Assembly: GCF_000439375.1 (NCBI RefSeq) | Contig: NZ_ATMI01000041.1 | Span: 239,619-303,618 of the forward strand | Reading direction: 5' to 3' | Length of the DNA: 64,000 nucleotides | DNA from: Tatumella saanichensis | Lineage (GTDB): Bacteria > Pseudomonadota > Gammaproteobacteria > Enterobacterales > Enterobacteriaceae | Part shown: one piece after another, positions 47,609 through 55,655 of the stretch | Layout of the letters: every line of letters begins with the position of its first letter | Numbering within the stretch: the stretch's first letter is position 1 | Translations under genes and position numbers: made by a program | Notes under the pieces: model-generated | Told to the model about the DNA's origin: nothing | What the model saw: only the letters and a program-made list of their open reading frames with translations | Database searches by the model: none

Positions 47609-48877
47609 ATGACTGGCAGTACGGCTTTTTGCGTTCACCATCGCGGCGGGCAGTGGGTACTGGGGCTCGAGTGGCGTTATTTACCGGTCAGGGGGCGACG
47701 GAAAATCCGTCAACGGCTTTCCCGAAGCGCAGATATCTATCAGGTTAATTTGCCTCAGGAGTTTGGCGGCGAGCAGGGTTGCCTGCTGGGTACGACGCGC
47801 CTCAGTGCAGAAAATAAACGGCGGGATAAGAGCTACTCATTGGCGCTGGCGGTTTTACAGCAGTTACCGGCCAATAGCTTTGCGGTATATCGAGTTGATT
47901 CGCATAGTTACTGGTTTGTCGCCCGAATCGGTAACAGTTTATCCCCTTTCAGTGATTATCTGGGCGATGCTGAGGAAATGCTTCGGCATATCCGTCAGTT
48001 TCGGATGTTGAGTCCACCGGAGATCGTTTGGGACCAGCATCTGAGCCATCCTCGATCTGATGAGCAGGCGATAACTGAAGCGTTAAGCTTGGACACCCTA
48101 TTACCGCAACATGATCCTCTGCCACGTAAGTATCGGCTAAGCCAAGTGGCTAACCATCGACGCCTGAGGCTGCCTGGCGCGTTGATATTACTGGCGGCTT
48201 TCGCGCTGTCTGCCTGGCTGTGGTGGAATAATTATCAGCAGCAACAACGTATTGCCGCCGCACAGCAGTATTTACTGCAACAGCAGCAGTTGATGGCGGC
48301 TCGTCAGGGGGCTACCCCTTGGCATAATTCCCCCTCGTTGGCTGACACACTTCAGCGCTGCCAAGGTGAAAGTGAGCCGTTGCCGCTATTTATAGCTGGC
48401 TGGGCATTGACTCAGGTCCAGTGCTATCCCCAAGGGGGGACGCTAATAGTCAGCTATCGGATGCATGATGCAGACACTATAGATGATTTCATTCGTCAAT
48501 TACATCGAGCACATCTACCGGTGACTGAACAGCGCTTTAACCTTCCCGGTGCCGGAGATGAGGCCAGGTTACAACTGAGTTTCCTTGGCACAAAATTTAG
48601 CAGCCATGACAGCCCAATGGGAATCACTTTAACCGGACTTGTGAGTTTGGCACAACGCACTCGCGGCGAGTTGCAGCTATCACAGGCGATGAAAGTCCCG
48701 GGTGGCGGAGGTTATAGGGAGTATAGGTTTACGTTACTCACGGCACTGAGTCCTCGTCTTTTATTATCAGACCCCGCGATTAGCGGGGGGAATTTGGTGG
48801 CAGACAGTGTGGGGATCCAGCGTACTGGGGGAAAATTACTGATGACACTGGAAGGGCGTATCTATGAAAAACAGTAA
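47609..48877 (+). CDS. pilO: PilO2-family pilin accessory protein
   Basis: 422 residues. A cytoplasmic N-terminal domain (GGQWVLGLEWRYLPVRGRRKIRQRLSR; NSFAVYRVDSHSYWFVARIGN) is followed by one transmembrane helix at about residues 190-209 (LPGALILLAAFALSAWLWW), a glutamine-rich segment likely to be helical (about 210-235), and a periplasmic domain. This is the bitopic architecture of R64 PilO, an inner-membrane platform component. It follows pilN by 5 bases and overlaps pilP by 14 bases. Confidence 0.88.
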   Translation: MTGSTAFCVHHRGGQWVLGLEWRYLPVRGRRKIRQRLSRSADIYQVNLPQEFGGEQGCLLGTTRLSAENKRRDKSYSLALAVLQQLPANSFAVYRVDSHSYWFVARIGNSLSPFSDYLGDAEEMLRHIRQFRMLSPPEIVWDQHLSHPRSDEQAITEALSLDTLLPQHDPLPRKYRLSQVANHRRLRLPGALILLAAFALSAWLWWNNYQQQQRIAAAQQYLLQQQQLMAARQGATPWHNSPSLADTLQRCQGESEPLPLFIAGWALTQVQCYPQGGTLIVSYRMHDADTIDDFIRQLHRAHLPVTEQRFNLPGAGDEARLQLSFLGTKFSSHDSPMGITLTGLVSLAQRTRGELQLSQAMKVPGGGGYREYRFTLLTALSPRLLLSDPAISGGNLVADSVGIQRTGGKLLMTLEGRIYEKQ

Positions 48878-49379
48878 ATCAGTCATAGTAGCAGTACTTA
48901 TACTGCACTCTAATACCGTCACTGCCGCGACGCAACTGCCTACGACTCCCTTTAGTCTGGGTGATTTGCAGCGCATTCAAGAGCAGACACTGCTTAGCCA
49001 AGCCAAGCTCGAAGAGGCTCGGGCTGAAAATGAATTACAAACGCTTTCTTCCCATCAATCGCAACCTACTACGCCGTTGAGTCAAGCCTCATCTACGGGT
49101 AGCAACAGTCTAGACATGCCGCAGAGGCTGACTCAATCATCGGTGGATCAGCATCAAATCGCGGCCTCTTTACCCGAAGTTGAACAGATTTGGGGAAATT
49201 CACATCATCTGCATGCCAGATTAAAGCGGGCAGACGGCGCAACAGTGATCGCCGAAGCTAACACTGTATTAGCCTCTGACGGACTGAAAGTGGTAGCGAT
49301 TACACCTCACCAAGTCTTGGTTACTCGAGAGCAGGGCTCTGCGTTTGCGCTTGCGTTTTCTGGAGGAGCAAATGATTAA
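48864..49379 (+). CDS. pilP: PilP-like type IV pilus biogenesis protein
   Basis: 171 residues. Signal peptide about 1-22 (VIVAVLILHSNTVTAA), then a coiled-coil-prone segment (GDLQRIQEQTLLSQAKLEEARAENELQTL, about 35-65), a Ser/Thr/Gln linker and a C-terminal domain (LPEVEQIWGNSHHLHARLKRADGATVIAEANTVLASDGLKVVAITPHQVLVTRE), which fits the PilP domain linking secretin and inner-membrane platform. Overlaps pilO and pilQ at its two ends. Confidence 0.85.
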   Translation: MKNSKSVIVAVLILHSNTVTAATQLPTTPFSLGDLQRIQEQTLLSQAKLEEARAENELQTLSSHQSQPTTPLSQASSTGSNSLDMPQRLTQSSVDQHQIAASLPEVEQIWGNSHHLHARLKRADGATVIAEANTVLASDGLKVVAITPHQVLVTREQGSAFALAFSGGAND

Positions 49380-50862
49380 TCGGCAAGAGATTTCGTCCTA
49401 TATCTGTACCGATTTTACCGCGCAGCCACCTATCGTCTACTTTTCAGAAGATCATCGCCATGATCCTCAGACCGCTTCGGCTTTGGCGGGATTGCTGCGG
49501 CGTTCGCCACAACTCTGCTTTCAGCCTTTACCTTTGGATCAATTGCGTCAGCGGCAACGACAGAACAGGAGCGAAGAAATTAGTGAAGACATTAGTCGTT
49601 CTGAACAGCAATCTCGGGTGATCCATTATTTTAAAGAAGCAGTTAGGTGCCAGGCCTCTGATATCCACCTGCTTATTGGTTATCAAGGGATTACCTTGGT
49701 ACAGCTGCGTATCCATGGCAAGTTGCGTACTCTCGCTCAACTCGAACGTGATGAGGGAATGCAATTAGCAGCGACTATTATCCTATCAATGTGTGATGTT
49801 ACCGAAAAAAGCTTCAACGCTAATCGTGCTCAGGATGGGAGGCTACGCAGTGAATTTGTCCGAAAACTGGGTATTTTTGGTGCTCGTTATGCTCATACTC
49901 CGGCCGAATTCGGGTTGTATGTGGTCATGCGGGTATTACCTGATGACAGTCAAGCTTTACCTTCCCTGCAGGAACTAGGCTTCCTAGAGAGCCAACAACA
50001 GCAGATCAGGAGGATGCTCATCCGTCCTGAAGGGATAGTCATCATTTCCGGGCCGACGGGGTCGGGGAAAAGTACCTCATTGCGGTGTTTCAGTGGCTAT
50101 TATCTGGAACAGACCTCCCATAATAAACGTCTATTGACCATTGAAGACCCGCCGGAAGGGAGGATCCCAGGAGCGGTACAGACGCCGGTGATTGCAGATC
50201 GTACGGATGCCCTGGCTTTGAGTCAGGCTTGGTCACGGGGGATTTCGTCTGCCCTGAGGCTAGATCCTGATGCGATGATTATCGGGGAAATCCGTGATAA
50301 AAACTCTGTCCGTGCTGCACTCAGTGCCGCAAAATCAGGGCACCTGGTACAAACCACTCTTCACGCTAACGATGCGATAGGCATCTTAGAACGGCTGACG
50401 GATACCCTTGACATTCCGCTTGCCGAAATCGCGGATGCCCGCTTGATGATCGGTTTAATTGCTCAGCGTCTTGTGGCGATCCTCTGTCCTGACTGTAAAG
50501 TCTGTTGGCTGAAAAAAGCCCCTCATTTAACCGCGGCGCAGCGTGAATTTCTGTCACAACATTGCCAGACGGAAAAACTCTTCTTTCGACATCCGGCGGG
50601 TTGCTCTTCTTGCTGGCAGGGAACTCAGGGCCGAAAAATGATTGCAGAAGTGATACGCCCTGATGATCGTTTTATGGAAATTTATCGCTATCAAGGCAAA
50701 ACGGCCGCGCGACGTTACTGGCTTGATTCCCTGCAAGGAGTGACGCGTACTGAACACCTAAAGCATTATCTTCACTGTGGCATGGTGGACCCACTTGAAG
50801 CGGATTTACTGAGTCCGCTGGATGAGGATATCAGGACCACCGTAGGCGGAGGTGAGGGGTGA
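49372..50862 (+). CDS. pilQ: PilQ, type IVb pilus assembly ATPase
   Basis: About 496 residues, GspE/PulE-like secretion ATPase that powers pilus extension (and is unrelated to secretin PilQ of type IVa pili). Walker A is SGPTGSGKSTS; the Walker B region is MIIGEIRDKNSVRAAL with the Asp box, and HLVQTTLHAND is the His box. A tetracysteine zinc site is visible as CPDCKVCW (about 380) and CSSCW (about 410). ATG 49372 follows GGAGGAG and overlaps the pilP stop by 8 bases; the frame is open nine codons earlier. The unrelated-looking N-terminal 90 residues are typical for R64 PilQ. No pilT-type retraction ATPase is present. Confidence 0.93.
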   Translation: MINRQEISSYICTDFTAQPPIVYFSEDHRHDPQTASALAGLLRRSPQLCFQPLPLDQLRQRQRQNRSEEISEDISRSEQQSRVIHYFKEAVRCQASDIHLLIGYQGITLVQLRIHGKLRTLAQLERDEGMQLAATIILSMCDVTEKSFNANRAQDGRLRSEFVRKLGIFGARYAHTPAEFGLYVVMRVLPDDSQALPSLQELGFLESQQQQIRRMLIRPEGIVIISGPTGSGKSTSLRCFSGYYLEQTSHNKRLLTIEDPPEGRIPGAVQTPVIADRTDALALSQAWSRGISSALRLDPDAMIIGEIRDKNSVRAALSAAKSGHLVQTTLHANDAIGILERLTDTLDIPLAEIADARLMIGLIAQRLVAILCPDCKVCWLKKAPHLTAAQREFLSQHCQTEKLFFRHPAGCSSCWQGTQGRKMIAEVIRPDDRFMEIYRYQGKTAARRYWLDSLQGVTRTEHLKHYLHCGMVDPLEADLLSPLDEDIRTTVGGGEG

Positions 50863-51944
50863 AACTAGCTTCTACACGTCTTCGGTTGGGTTATCACCGT
50901 CTAGGGTTTGCCTTAGCACGCCGCACCTTCAGTGGTTCGGACCGGATCAGTCTTTATGATGAGTTGGCGTTTTTACTGGAAAACGAATTCAAAATTGCGG
51001 ATGCGATAGAGACATTAATTATTAGTGCCGGTTCTACGCATAGCCCAGCAATCTATTGCCTTCAGCAGATCAAAGTCGCACTGAATAATGGAATGTCACT
51101 GGATAAAGGATTGCAGGGATGGGTCCCTGAGCAGGAGTTGTTGCTACTCAGCGCCGGTGTCAGTGACGGTCATCTGGCAGCGGCACTACGTCGGGCAATG
51201 ACCATCGCCCGCGCAACACGGGAGATGCGCTCTGCCTGTGGTTCTGCGCTAGCCTATCCGGGGCTGCTACTGATTTCCTGCTTATTTATGATCCAGCTAG
51301 TGAGTCAGCGTTTCCTGCCAAGGCTTGCGGCGCTGGTGAGTGAGGATCAGTGGCAGGGCGCACTCAAGTTACTGGCCCTCATTTCCCGTGGTATAAGCGG
51401 ACATCTGCTGATCCTTATCAGCGCAGCATTACTGTTGGCGGGATGGATTATCTGGTCATTGCCAAATCTCACTGGCCGCGTCAGGCGTGAGCTACTGGAC
51501 CGTCTGTTACCTTGGAAGTTGTATCGTGACGTTCAGGGTGTCAGCTTCCTGTTAAATATTTCTGCTTTACTGCGTGCCCAGGTGAAAACGGAACAAAGCC
51601 TCAGCCAGCTGATGCAGCGGGCTTCGCCGTGGCTTTACGAACGATTGGACGCCACCTTACAGCATGTCTGGCAAGGACAACATTTGGGAGCCGCACTCTT
51701 TGCCAGCGGCTATGCCTTTCCTTCAGCAGAGAGTGTTCGCAAGTTGAAAGTCCTCACCGCAGCGGATAATGCGGAAAATATCATCGAAAACTTTGCCAGT
51801 GACTGGCTAGAGAAAACCGTGGCTCAAATCAAACGACTGGCAACGGTCACCGGATATGTCTGCCTCAGTCTTAACGCCGGCTATATGGTTCTTATCCTGT
51901 TATCTACCCAGGATCTGAATACACTGATTTCTGTCCATCAATAA
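50859..51944 (+). CDS. pilR: PilR, inner-membrane platform protein (GspF family)
   Basis: 361 residues. Two GspF-type repeats, each a cytoplasmic helical bundle (LYDELAFLLENEFKIADAIETLI; LLNISALLRAQVKTEQSLSQLM) followed by membrane helices: about 128-148, 187-208 and 333-353. The family core AYPGLLLISCLF and FASDWLEKTVAQIKRL are visible. It is the polytopic core around which the ATPase works. It starts GTG at 50859, overlapping the pilQ stop by 4 bases (GTGA). Confidence 0.9.
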   Translation: MKLASTRLRLGYHRLGFALARRTFSGSDRISLYDELAFLLENEFKIADAIETLIISAGSTHSPAIYCLQQIKVALNNGMSLDKGLQGWVPEQELLLLSAGVSDGHLAAALRRAMTIARATREMRSACGSALAYPGLLLISCLFMIQLVSQRFLPRLAALVSEDQWQGALKLLALISRGISGHLLILISAALLLAGWIIWSLPNLTGRVRRELLDRLLPWKLYRDVQGVSFLLNISALLRAQVKTEQSLSQLMQRASPWLYERLDATLQHVWQGQHLGAALFASGYAFPSAESVRKLKVLTAADNAENIIENFASDWLEKTVAQIKRLATVTGYVCLSLNAGYMVLILLSTQDLNTLISVHQ

Positions 51945-51953
51945 CATAGGAAA

Positions 51954-52535
51954 ATGAAGATGACTACTGCGACTGAATATCGTATTGACCGGGGTGCAAT
52001 TTCTCTGTTTGAAGCGGGAATATGGATCACGATTTCGTTAATCGTACTGGTAATAGGGATTAGTGTCGGTGGTGGATTATTTAGCCGTAATGATACCAAT
52101 ACGGAAATGAGTAATATCAGCGAACTGATGACCAATACACGGAATATGTTGAAAGTCGGGGGGAGCTATAACTTTGCGTCTGATAGAGAGATGACGGGGG
52201 CACTCATTCGCTTCGGTGGTGCACCCGGCAATATGGCGGTGATCGGAGATAAACATTCTGGGCAAGCAACACTGGCTAATGTTTGGGGGAAAAATGTCAC
52301 GTTGGTCCCAGTTGACAGCGGTAACACTGGCGCGGATAACGCCTTCACACTCCGTTATGAAGGTGTGCCAGCTGATGCCTGTACCACCTTAGTCACTAAG
52401 CTTAGCAGTGTGGATTTTATCGATCATATCGCCATCAACGGGCACGATTATCTGAGTAGCCAAGGTGCTGCCGCCGCGGCTTCAGACTGTCAAGCAGAAA
52501 AAGATAATCGCCTTGAATTTTATAGTGATAATTGA
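51954..52535 (+). CDS. pilS: PilS, major type IVb prepilin
   Basis: 193 residues. A short charged leader (about 14 residues, ending DRG) precedes a hydrophobic pilin helix (AISLFEAGIWITISLIVLVIG). If cleaved after Gly14 the glutamate is at mature position 6 instead of the usual 5; cleavage after the alanine would restore position 5. The globular part contains TNTRNMLKVGGSYNF and two cysteines (ADACTTL; ASDCQAE) able to form the pilin disulfide. Position between pilR and pilT and length match R64 PilS. Substrate of the PilU peptidase encoded two genes downstream. Confidence 0.88.
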   Translation: MKMTTATEYRIDRGAISLFEAGIWITISLIVLVIGISVGGGLFSRNDTNTEMSNISELMTNTRNMLKVGGSYNFASDREMTGALIRFGGAPGNMAVIGDKHSGQATLANVWGKNVTLVPVDSGNTGADNAFTLRYEGVPADACTTLVTKLSSVDFIDHIAINGHDYLSSQGAAAAASDCQAEKDNRLEFYSDN

Positions 52536-52538
52536 CCG

Positions 52539-53009
52539 ATGAGAACGCTTCTGTTGGTCGCCCTGATACTAATAGGTAGACAAGCTTATGCCAAAGATTG
52601 CTTCGAGAGTAGTGCTCGTCACTACGGTCTGAATGTGGGCTTACTCCGAGCTATAAGCCAAGTCGAAAGCGATGGGGTAGTCTCTAGGGTGGGCATTAAC
52701 CGTGATCCCCAAGGAAGGATCCTAAGTCGGGACTACGGGCTGATGCAGATTAACTCTTCGCATATACCGCTGTTAGTGCGAGAGCACCGTATCACCGGTA
52801 GCGCACAATTACTAAAAGATGCGTGTGTAAATATTGATATGGGAGCGCGTATCCTGGCTGAGCACCTACAACGTTGTGGTAGAAATTGGGCATGTTTAGC
52901 AACCTATAATACGGGATTCAGTACGGGACGCGACAGGCTGCGACGGGTATATATCCATAGGGTGTATCTGGCGTATCAGCGGACAGTTAAACAGCGGATA
53001 CTACAATGA
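52539..53009 (+). CDS. pilT: PilT, lytic transglycosylase
   Basis: 156 residues. Signal peptide about 1-18 (RQAYA before KDC). SLT domain with the catalytic glutamate in LRAISQVESDG, then DYGLMQINSSH and LATYNTG, the standard transglycosylase motifs. Four cysteines (CFE, ACV, RCG, ACL) could pair in the periplasm. It opens peptidoglycan for the pilus; this PilT is not the retraction ATPase of type IVa systems. Overlaps pilU by 4 bases. Confidence 0.93.
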   Translation: MRTLLLVALILIGRQAYAKDCFESSARHYGLNVGLLRAISQVESDGVVSRVGINRDPQGRILSRDYGLMQINSSHIPLLVREHRITGSAQLLKDACVNIDMGARILAEHLQRCGRNWACLATYNTGFSTGRDRLRRVYIHRVYLAYQRTVKQRILQ

Positions 53010-53614
53010 GTACGCTAGATGTCATATTTATTACCGCTGCCTGGTTGATGGTGCTGCAGGCTCAGGCATTTATCCGCAGACATCAGGGGAGGTCGCCCAG
53101 AACTGGCAGTATCATTGTAATCATTACACTGTTTACACTAACGTTTTCTGTCTGTCGCCAACATATTCCCAATCAGCAAGCGCTGTTTAATTGCGGGATT
53201 TTTCTTCTTTGGGGGGTACTATTTACGGTAACGGATATCAGTAATCACTGGTTGCCAAGACGCTTTACTATGAGCTTTACCCTGTGCGGCGCAATAATGG
53301 TGATAGCGTTCAATGGGGGTGAAGCATTTGTTAGGCATTTGTTTGTTTGGCTGAGCTTAGGATTATTTTTTTATTTGTCAGGACACTTAGCTGTCAGGTG
53401 TGGTATTCGTCCTCAGGGGGTGGGGGATACTTTACTGATCAGTGGTTGTGGATTTTGGATGTGCTGGCAAAACCTGTGTTTAATAACGGGTAGCGGATTT
53501 CTATTATTATTTATACATGGAGTAGTCACTCATAAAAGGGTGTTGCCGTTTGCTCCCTATTTCTATTTGGCTTTTTCCATAGTTGAAGTGACGGGCTTAC
53601 TTATTATGGAGTAA
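53006..53614 (+). CDS. pilU: PilU, prepilin peptidase (A24 family)
   Basis: 202 residues with six to eight hydrophobic helices. Both catalytic aspartates of type IV prepilin peptidases are visible: D77 in FTVTDISNHWLPRRFT and D141 in QGVGDTLL (the GxGD motif). The N-terminal methyltransferase domain of GspO/PilD is absent, as in R64 PilU, so the pilin N-terminus is probably not methylated (inference). It cleaves PilS. ATG overlaps the pilT stop. Confidence 0.92.
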   Translation: MSTLDVIFITAAWLMVLQAQAFIRRHQGRSPRTGSIIVIITLFTLTFSVCRQHIPNQQALFNCGIFLLWGVLFTVTDISNHWLPRRFTMSFTLCGAIMVIAFNGGEAFVRHLFVWLSLGLFFYLSGHLAVRCGIRPQGVGDTLLISGCGFWMCWQNLCLITGSGFLLLFIHGVVTHKRVLPFAPYFYLAFSIVEVTGLLIME

Positions 53615-53625
53615 CATATTTCGCC

Positions 53626-55041
53626 ATGAATACCATCGATCGTGGAGACACATTGTTTTCACTAAGCCTAGTGCTTGCACTGATCTTAATTGCGGCGCCG
53701 ATTGGCTATCAAAGATACAGTGATTATTTACAACTGCAAGAGTGGAATCTCACCGCGCAGCAGACAGATGTATTTTCAGCGGCATCATCAAAATACCTGG
53801 AGGATCATTATGCTGAACTGCAGCATCAATTGTTGGTGGAGAAGAATGTTGTCGTTACCGGCGCAGAACTGCAACAGAAAGGATATATTGATCCTCATAT
53901 TTCCCTGGTGAATAATTTCGGGCAAAACTACAGTATTTATTTTACATTAGACAATCTGACTGATAAAAATATTAGTGCGTTGTTAATATCCCAGAATGGT
54001 AGCGAGCTCAATGAAAAGGCGATGCGCTATATTTCCAGATTAATGCATGGAGAGTCTGGGTTTATTAGTGCTGACAATCAGGCGACAGGTATTGATGGTG
54101 GCTGGTCATTAGATACCGGGTTATCAGGTATTCCAGCGGCACATGGTCATCTTATTTCCTTAATTTCTGCTGATATTCAACATAGTGTGTTTAAAGAAAG
54201 CGACAGATTGTACCGCTATCAGGTCGCTGGACATCCTGAACTTAACCAGATGCACGCTGATATTGACCTGGCAGGGCATCAGCTGCGCCATGCGGGAGGG
54301 ATCGATGCCGTCAATATTGCGGTGAATAATGCGGTCTCTGCTGACAACCTTCAGGCTCATAGTGTTGTCCACAGTGACGGTAGTATCACGGCTGAAACAG
54401 ATATCCGTACCGTTGCCGGATCGCTGGTGACTCGCGGCAGTCACGGGTGGATAAATAGCACACACAATGGCGGTTTTTATATGGATGATGATGATTGGGT
54501 CAAAGTCTGGAAAGATAAAGGAATAGAAACCGCCGGTGAGATTAAGTCAGGGAAATTGACGGCGGAAGGTAGAATAACCGCCAATGAGTATCTAAATATT
54601 AAAGGAAATGCCACATTAAATAGCCAGTGTGATGAGGAAGGATTGATTGCAAACGGTGGAGGGGCCGGAATACTTGATTGTTATGGCGGGGTCTGGACGG
54701 GATTTATGAAAAACAGTATTCATCTATCAAGCCTGGGCGCCCAGAACGGAATATATAAAGGAAAAAACGGAACCGGTGAAATGGTATGGTTATCTGCTAC
54801 GGGCGGTAATTCAGTGCTCAGTCGTGTAGCCGGAGATGGGTATTGTTATAACTTTGCCAATTTGGCTGCAACGGTTAATGGGGTGCTGGTGGCCAGTAAT
54901 AGTACGCAGGGGAAAGATATTACACCGAGTACCTCTTTGATCTTTGCTGTACCTCCTGGAGAAGCGTTTACGGTGACGTCATTACCTGGGAGTAAATACG
55001 GCTGTGGCTACGGAAAATTTTCCATGGCTGCGTACCAATAA
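53626..55041 (+). CDS. pilV: PilV, minor pilin / tip adhesin of the type IVb pilus
   Basis: 471 residues. N-terminal hydrophobic helix about residues 8-27 with a short leader (MNTIDRG-DTLFSLSLVLAL). Helical region about 35-70, then domains found in PilV proteins (GLSGIPAAHGHLISLISADIQHSVF; MHADIDLAGHQLRHAGGID) and repeated SAD-N-QAH / TAEGRI-TANEY strands. The C-terminal part (about 360-471) is aromatic- and cysteine-containing (GYCYNF; GSKYGCGYGKF), the expected receptor-binding domain. In R64 the C-terminus is exchanged by a shufflon; no alternative C-terminal cassette, recombination site or recombinase follows here. The target is unknown. Confidence 0.88.
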   Translation: MNTIDRGDTLFSLSLVLALILIAAPIGYQRYSDYLQLQEWNLTAQQTDVFSAASSKYLEDHYAELQHQLLVEKNVVVTGAELQQKGYIDPHISLVNNFGQNYSIYFTLDNLTDKNISALLISQNGSELNEKAMRYISRLMHGESGFISADNQATGIDGGWSLDTGLSGIPAAHGHLISLISADIQHSVFKESDRLYRYQVAGHPELNQMHADIDLAGHQLRHAGGIDAVNIAVNNAVSADNLQAHSVVHSDGSITAETDIRTVAGSLVTRGSHGWINSTHNGGFYMDDDDWVKVWKDKGIETAGEIKSGKLTAEGRITANEYLNIKGNATLNSQCDEEGLIANGGGAGILDCYGGVWTGFMKNSIHLSSLGAQNGIYKGKNGTGEMVWLSATGGNSVLSRVAGDGYCYNFANLAATVNGVLVASNSTQGKDITPSTSLIFAVPPGEAFTVTSLPGSKYGCGYGKFSMAAYQ

Positions 55042-55117
55042 TTATATTTATTTTAAGTAAAGGAGGTTTCCAAAAAAATATAGGTATTCTCATTCTAAAA
55101 AAACTATGGAGTCAATA

Positions 55118-55639
55118 ATGAAAAAAATGATGAAAAGTATGTTAACACTGCCGTTAGCAGGTCTGTTTATGACTTATGCAATGGCTGCCGATAATACCAC
55201 GGATGTGCAGGAACCGGTTACAACCGACACCACACCCTATTACTATTCACTGAGTGATACCAGTGGTGGGGTGTTCAATTATATCAAGACCAAATATCAT
55301 CAGGGGACGTCTGATAACTACGATATTCTGTTAGTTGGTGACTCCCTGACTGCGGATCAAGCCTTGAAATCGACAGTACTTCAGGCTCTGAACAGCGGTA
55401 AAGAGGTTATTTTTGATGGTAATAGCGGTGGAAAAAAGGCTACCCAACTTGCCAATGATGTGATCGGATCAACCCTGGATGCGGACGCCATCATGTTTAA
55501 AACCGCGCCAACAGGTGACGGTTATTTGATGACACCAGTGGAACTTTCAACGGCTGACTATTCAACAGACTCTTTATCCGATGAAAAAACCACCACCTCC
55601 GCGATCTCCGAAAATACACCGGATGCCATCTTCCAATAA
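55118..55639 (+). CDS. Unknown exported protein behind pilV
   Basis: 173 residues, not recognised. Signal peptide about residues 1-25 (MKKMMKSMLTLPLAGLFMTYAMA before ADN). The mature protein has a Thr-rich start and then one alpha/beta-looking domain: YDILLVGDSLTADQALKSTVLQAL, GKEVIFDG, KKATQLANDVIGSTLDADAIMF, DGYLMTPVELST. No cysteine in the mature part. This pattern (GKEVIFDG...DVIG...ADAIMFK...MTPVE) recalls, to me, the pro-domain of Vibrio/Aeromonas cytolysins, but I would not assign it. ATG 55118 is preceded by GGAGTCAAT; an ATG four codons earlier is possible. 76 bases after pilV, same strand, followed after 16 bases by a second exported protein. Confidence 0.75.
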   Translation: MKKMMKSMLTLPLAGLFMTYAMAADNTTDVQEPVTTDTTPYYYSLSDTSGGVFNYIKTKYHQGTSDNYDILLVGDSLTADQALKSTVLQALNSGKEVIFDGNSGGKKATQLANDVIGSTLDADAIMFKTAPTGDGYLMTPVELSTADYSTDSLSDEKTTTSAISENTPDAIFQ

Positions 55640-55655
55640 TACAGGGAAATTTTTA

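Noticed and set aside
55042..55117. AAAGGAGG at about 55060 with no start codon at proper distance behind pilV.
   Set aside because: The real start at 55118 has its own GGAG; the extra site is probably chance.
53626..55117. Shufflon or partial pilV ends behind pilV.
   Set aside because: No inverted pilV fragment, recombination-site motif or recombinase gene could be seen.
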